Source: Streptomyces sp. SCSIO 75703
Lineage (GTDB): Bacteria > Actinomycetota > Actinomycetes > Streptomycetales > Streptomycetaceae
NCBI RefSeq assembly: GCF_036607905.1
Contig: NZ_CP144555.1
Coordinates: 3,534,001-3,598,000, forward strand
Length of the DNA stretch: 64,000 nt
Direction of reading: 5' to 3'
Positions within the stretch are counted from its first letter, which is position 1; every line of letters begins with the position of its first letter. The translations under genes and the position numbers were made by a program. Positions 63,689 through 64,000 of the stretch are shown in pieces. The notes beneath the pieces were generated by a model. The model ran no database searches. It saw only the letters and a list, made by a program, of their open reading frames with translations, and was not told the origin of the DNA.

Positions 63689-64000
63689 CACCACGCCTCA
63701 CCCCCGCCGAGCACCGCCGCGTAGGCGCCCTCGGCCCAGCGGCCCGGAGCGGTGTCCGGCGGCGCCTGGGCGCGGAACTCCCGCACCGTGCCGCTGAAAC
63801 GGACCGTCCCCTCCGCCAGGACCACGACGTGGTCGTACACCTCGGAGAGGTCCTCGGTCTGATGGGTGGAGGCGATCACGTCGGCCGTCTCCGAGAGTTC
63901 CTCGACCACCCTGCGGAAGACGCCTCTCTGCGCGGGGTCGAGGCCCGCCGTCGGCTCGTCCAGGAGGACCAGGCGGGACGCGTGGACCAGCGTCTGTGCC
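63688..64000 (-). CDS. ABC transporter ATP-binding protein, 5' part outside window
   Basis: Only the last ~103 residues are visible, entering from the right edge. 'LVLLDEPTAGLDPAQR' is Walker B with the D-loop. The switch His is in 'DVIASTHQTEDLSEVYDHVV'. A short C-terminal regulatory tail follows. Its TGA is part of TGATG with the permease-like gene. The three genes form a compact transporter operon; the substrate is unknown. Confidence 0.93.
   Translation of the reverse strand, partial: AQTLVHASRLVLLDEPTAGLDPAQRGVFRRVVEELSETADVIASTHQTEDLSEVYDHVVVLAEGTVRFSGTVREFRAQAPPDTAPGRWAEGAYAAVLGGGEAW

Overview
The window is high-GC chromosomal DNA of a Streptomyces species. The evidence is strong GC bias at third codon positions, frequent GTG starts, and the sporulation pair ssgR-ssgA. 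Gene order (ssgR-ssgA, thiC, hisC, cydAB-cydCD, serS, pheA, a DyP peroxidase/copper cluster, pepP, an HtrA protease) matches, from memory, the part of the S. coelicolor chromosome just to one side of oriC. Two non-coding signals support that placement independently. There are about nine exact or near copies of the ParB site parS (GTTTCACGTGAAAC), and two clusters of DnaA boxes. I see no prophage, insertion sequence, CRISPR array, tRNA or rRNA. This is core genome, and its novelty lies mostly in how replication and segregation signals are threaded through ordinary genes.

Layout. 1-10 kb: acetyltransferases, a cysteine-rich pentapeptide-repeat protein, a beta-lactamase-fold serine hydrolase, a divergent MarR/MFS efflux pair, a frameshifted GlcG/HbpS-like gene, a Nudix hydrolase, and a PLP lyase/ptpA/holin-like operon. 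10-18 kb: a cupin, a small membrane protein, ssgR-ssgA, a YibE/F membrane protein with a His-rich N-terminus, thiC under a TPP riboswitch, and a TerD-VWA protein. 18-23 kb: a membrane protein, a PPP-type phosphatase, a LacI-type regulator and hisC. 23-33 kb: the cytochrome bd operon (cydA, cydB, fused cydCD) behind a perfect Rex operator, then a DosS-like sensor kinase and an M23 peptidase.

33-44 kb: a Cof-type HAD phosphatase, an F420-type oxidoreductase, an EphD-like hydrolase-dehydrogenase fusion, two ABC exporter pairs, a second HAD phosphatase, serS, a DnaA-box cluster and pheA. 44-51 kb: a copper/heme maturation cluster (Tat-exported DyP peroxidase, CopC-CopD fusion, PCuAC chaperone, Sco chaperone, YcnI-like protein). 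51-64 kb: two anti-sigma-type ATPases and a SpoIIE-type phosphatase, pepP, a Prim-Pol-like protein, a SEC-C protein, a glycerophosphodiesterase, an HtrA-type protease with a possible coupled upstream peptide, and the end of an ABC transporter operon cut by the right edge.

How the genes work together. The cyd operon, its Rex site and the neighbouring kinase with a putative heme-binding GAF form a low-oxygen respiration block. The DyP/CopCD/PCuAC/Sco/YcnI genes handle extracytoplasmic copper and heme. hisC and pheA can both serve aromatic amino-acid synthesis. The parS sites sit in intergenic hairpins, at the cydCD start codon, within the peroxidase gene and inside the TPP riboswitch, so chromosome-organisation signals overlap expression signals.
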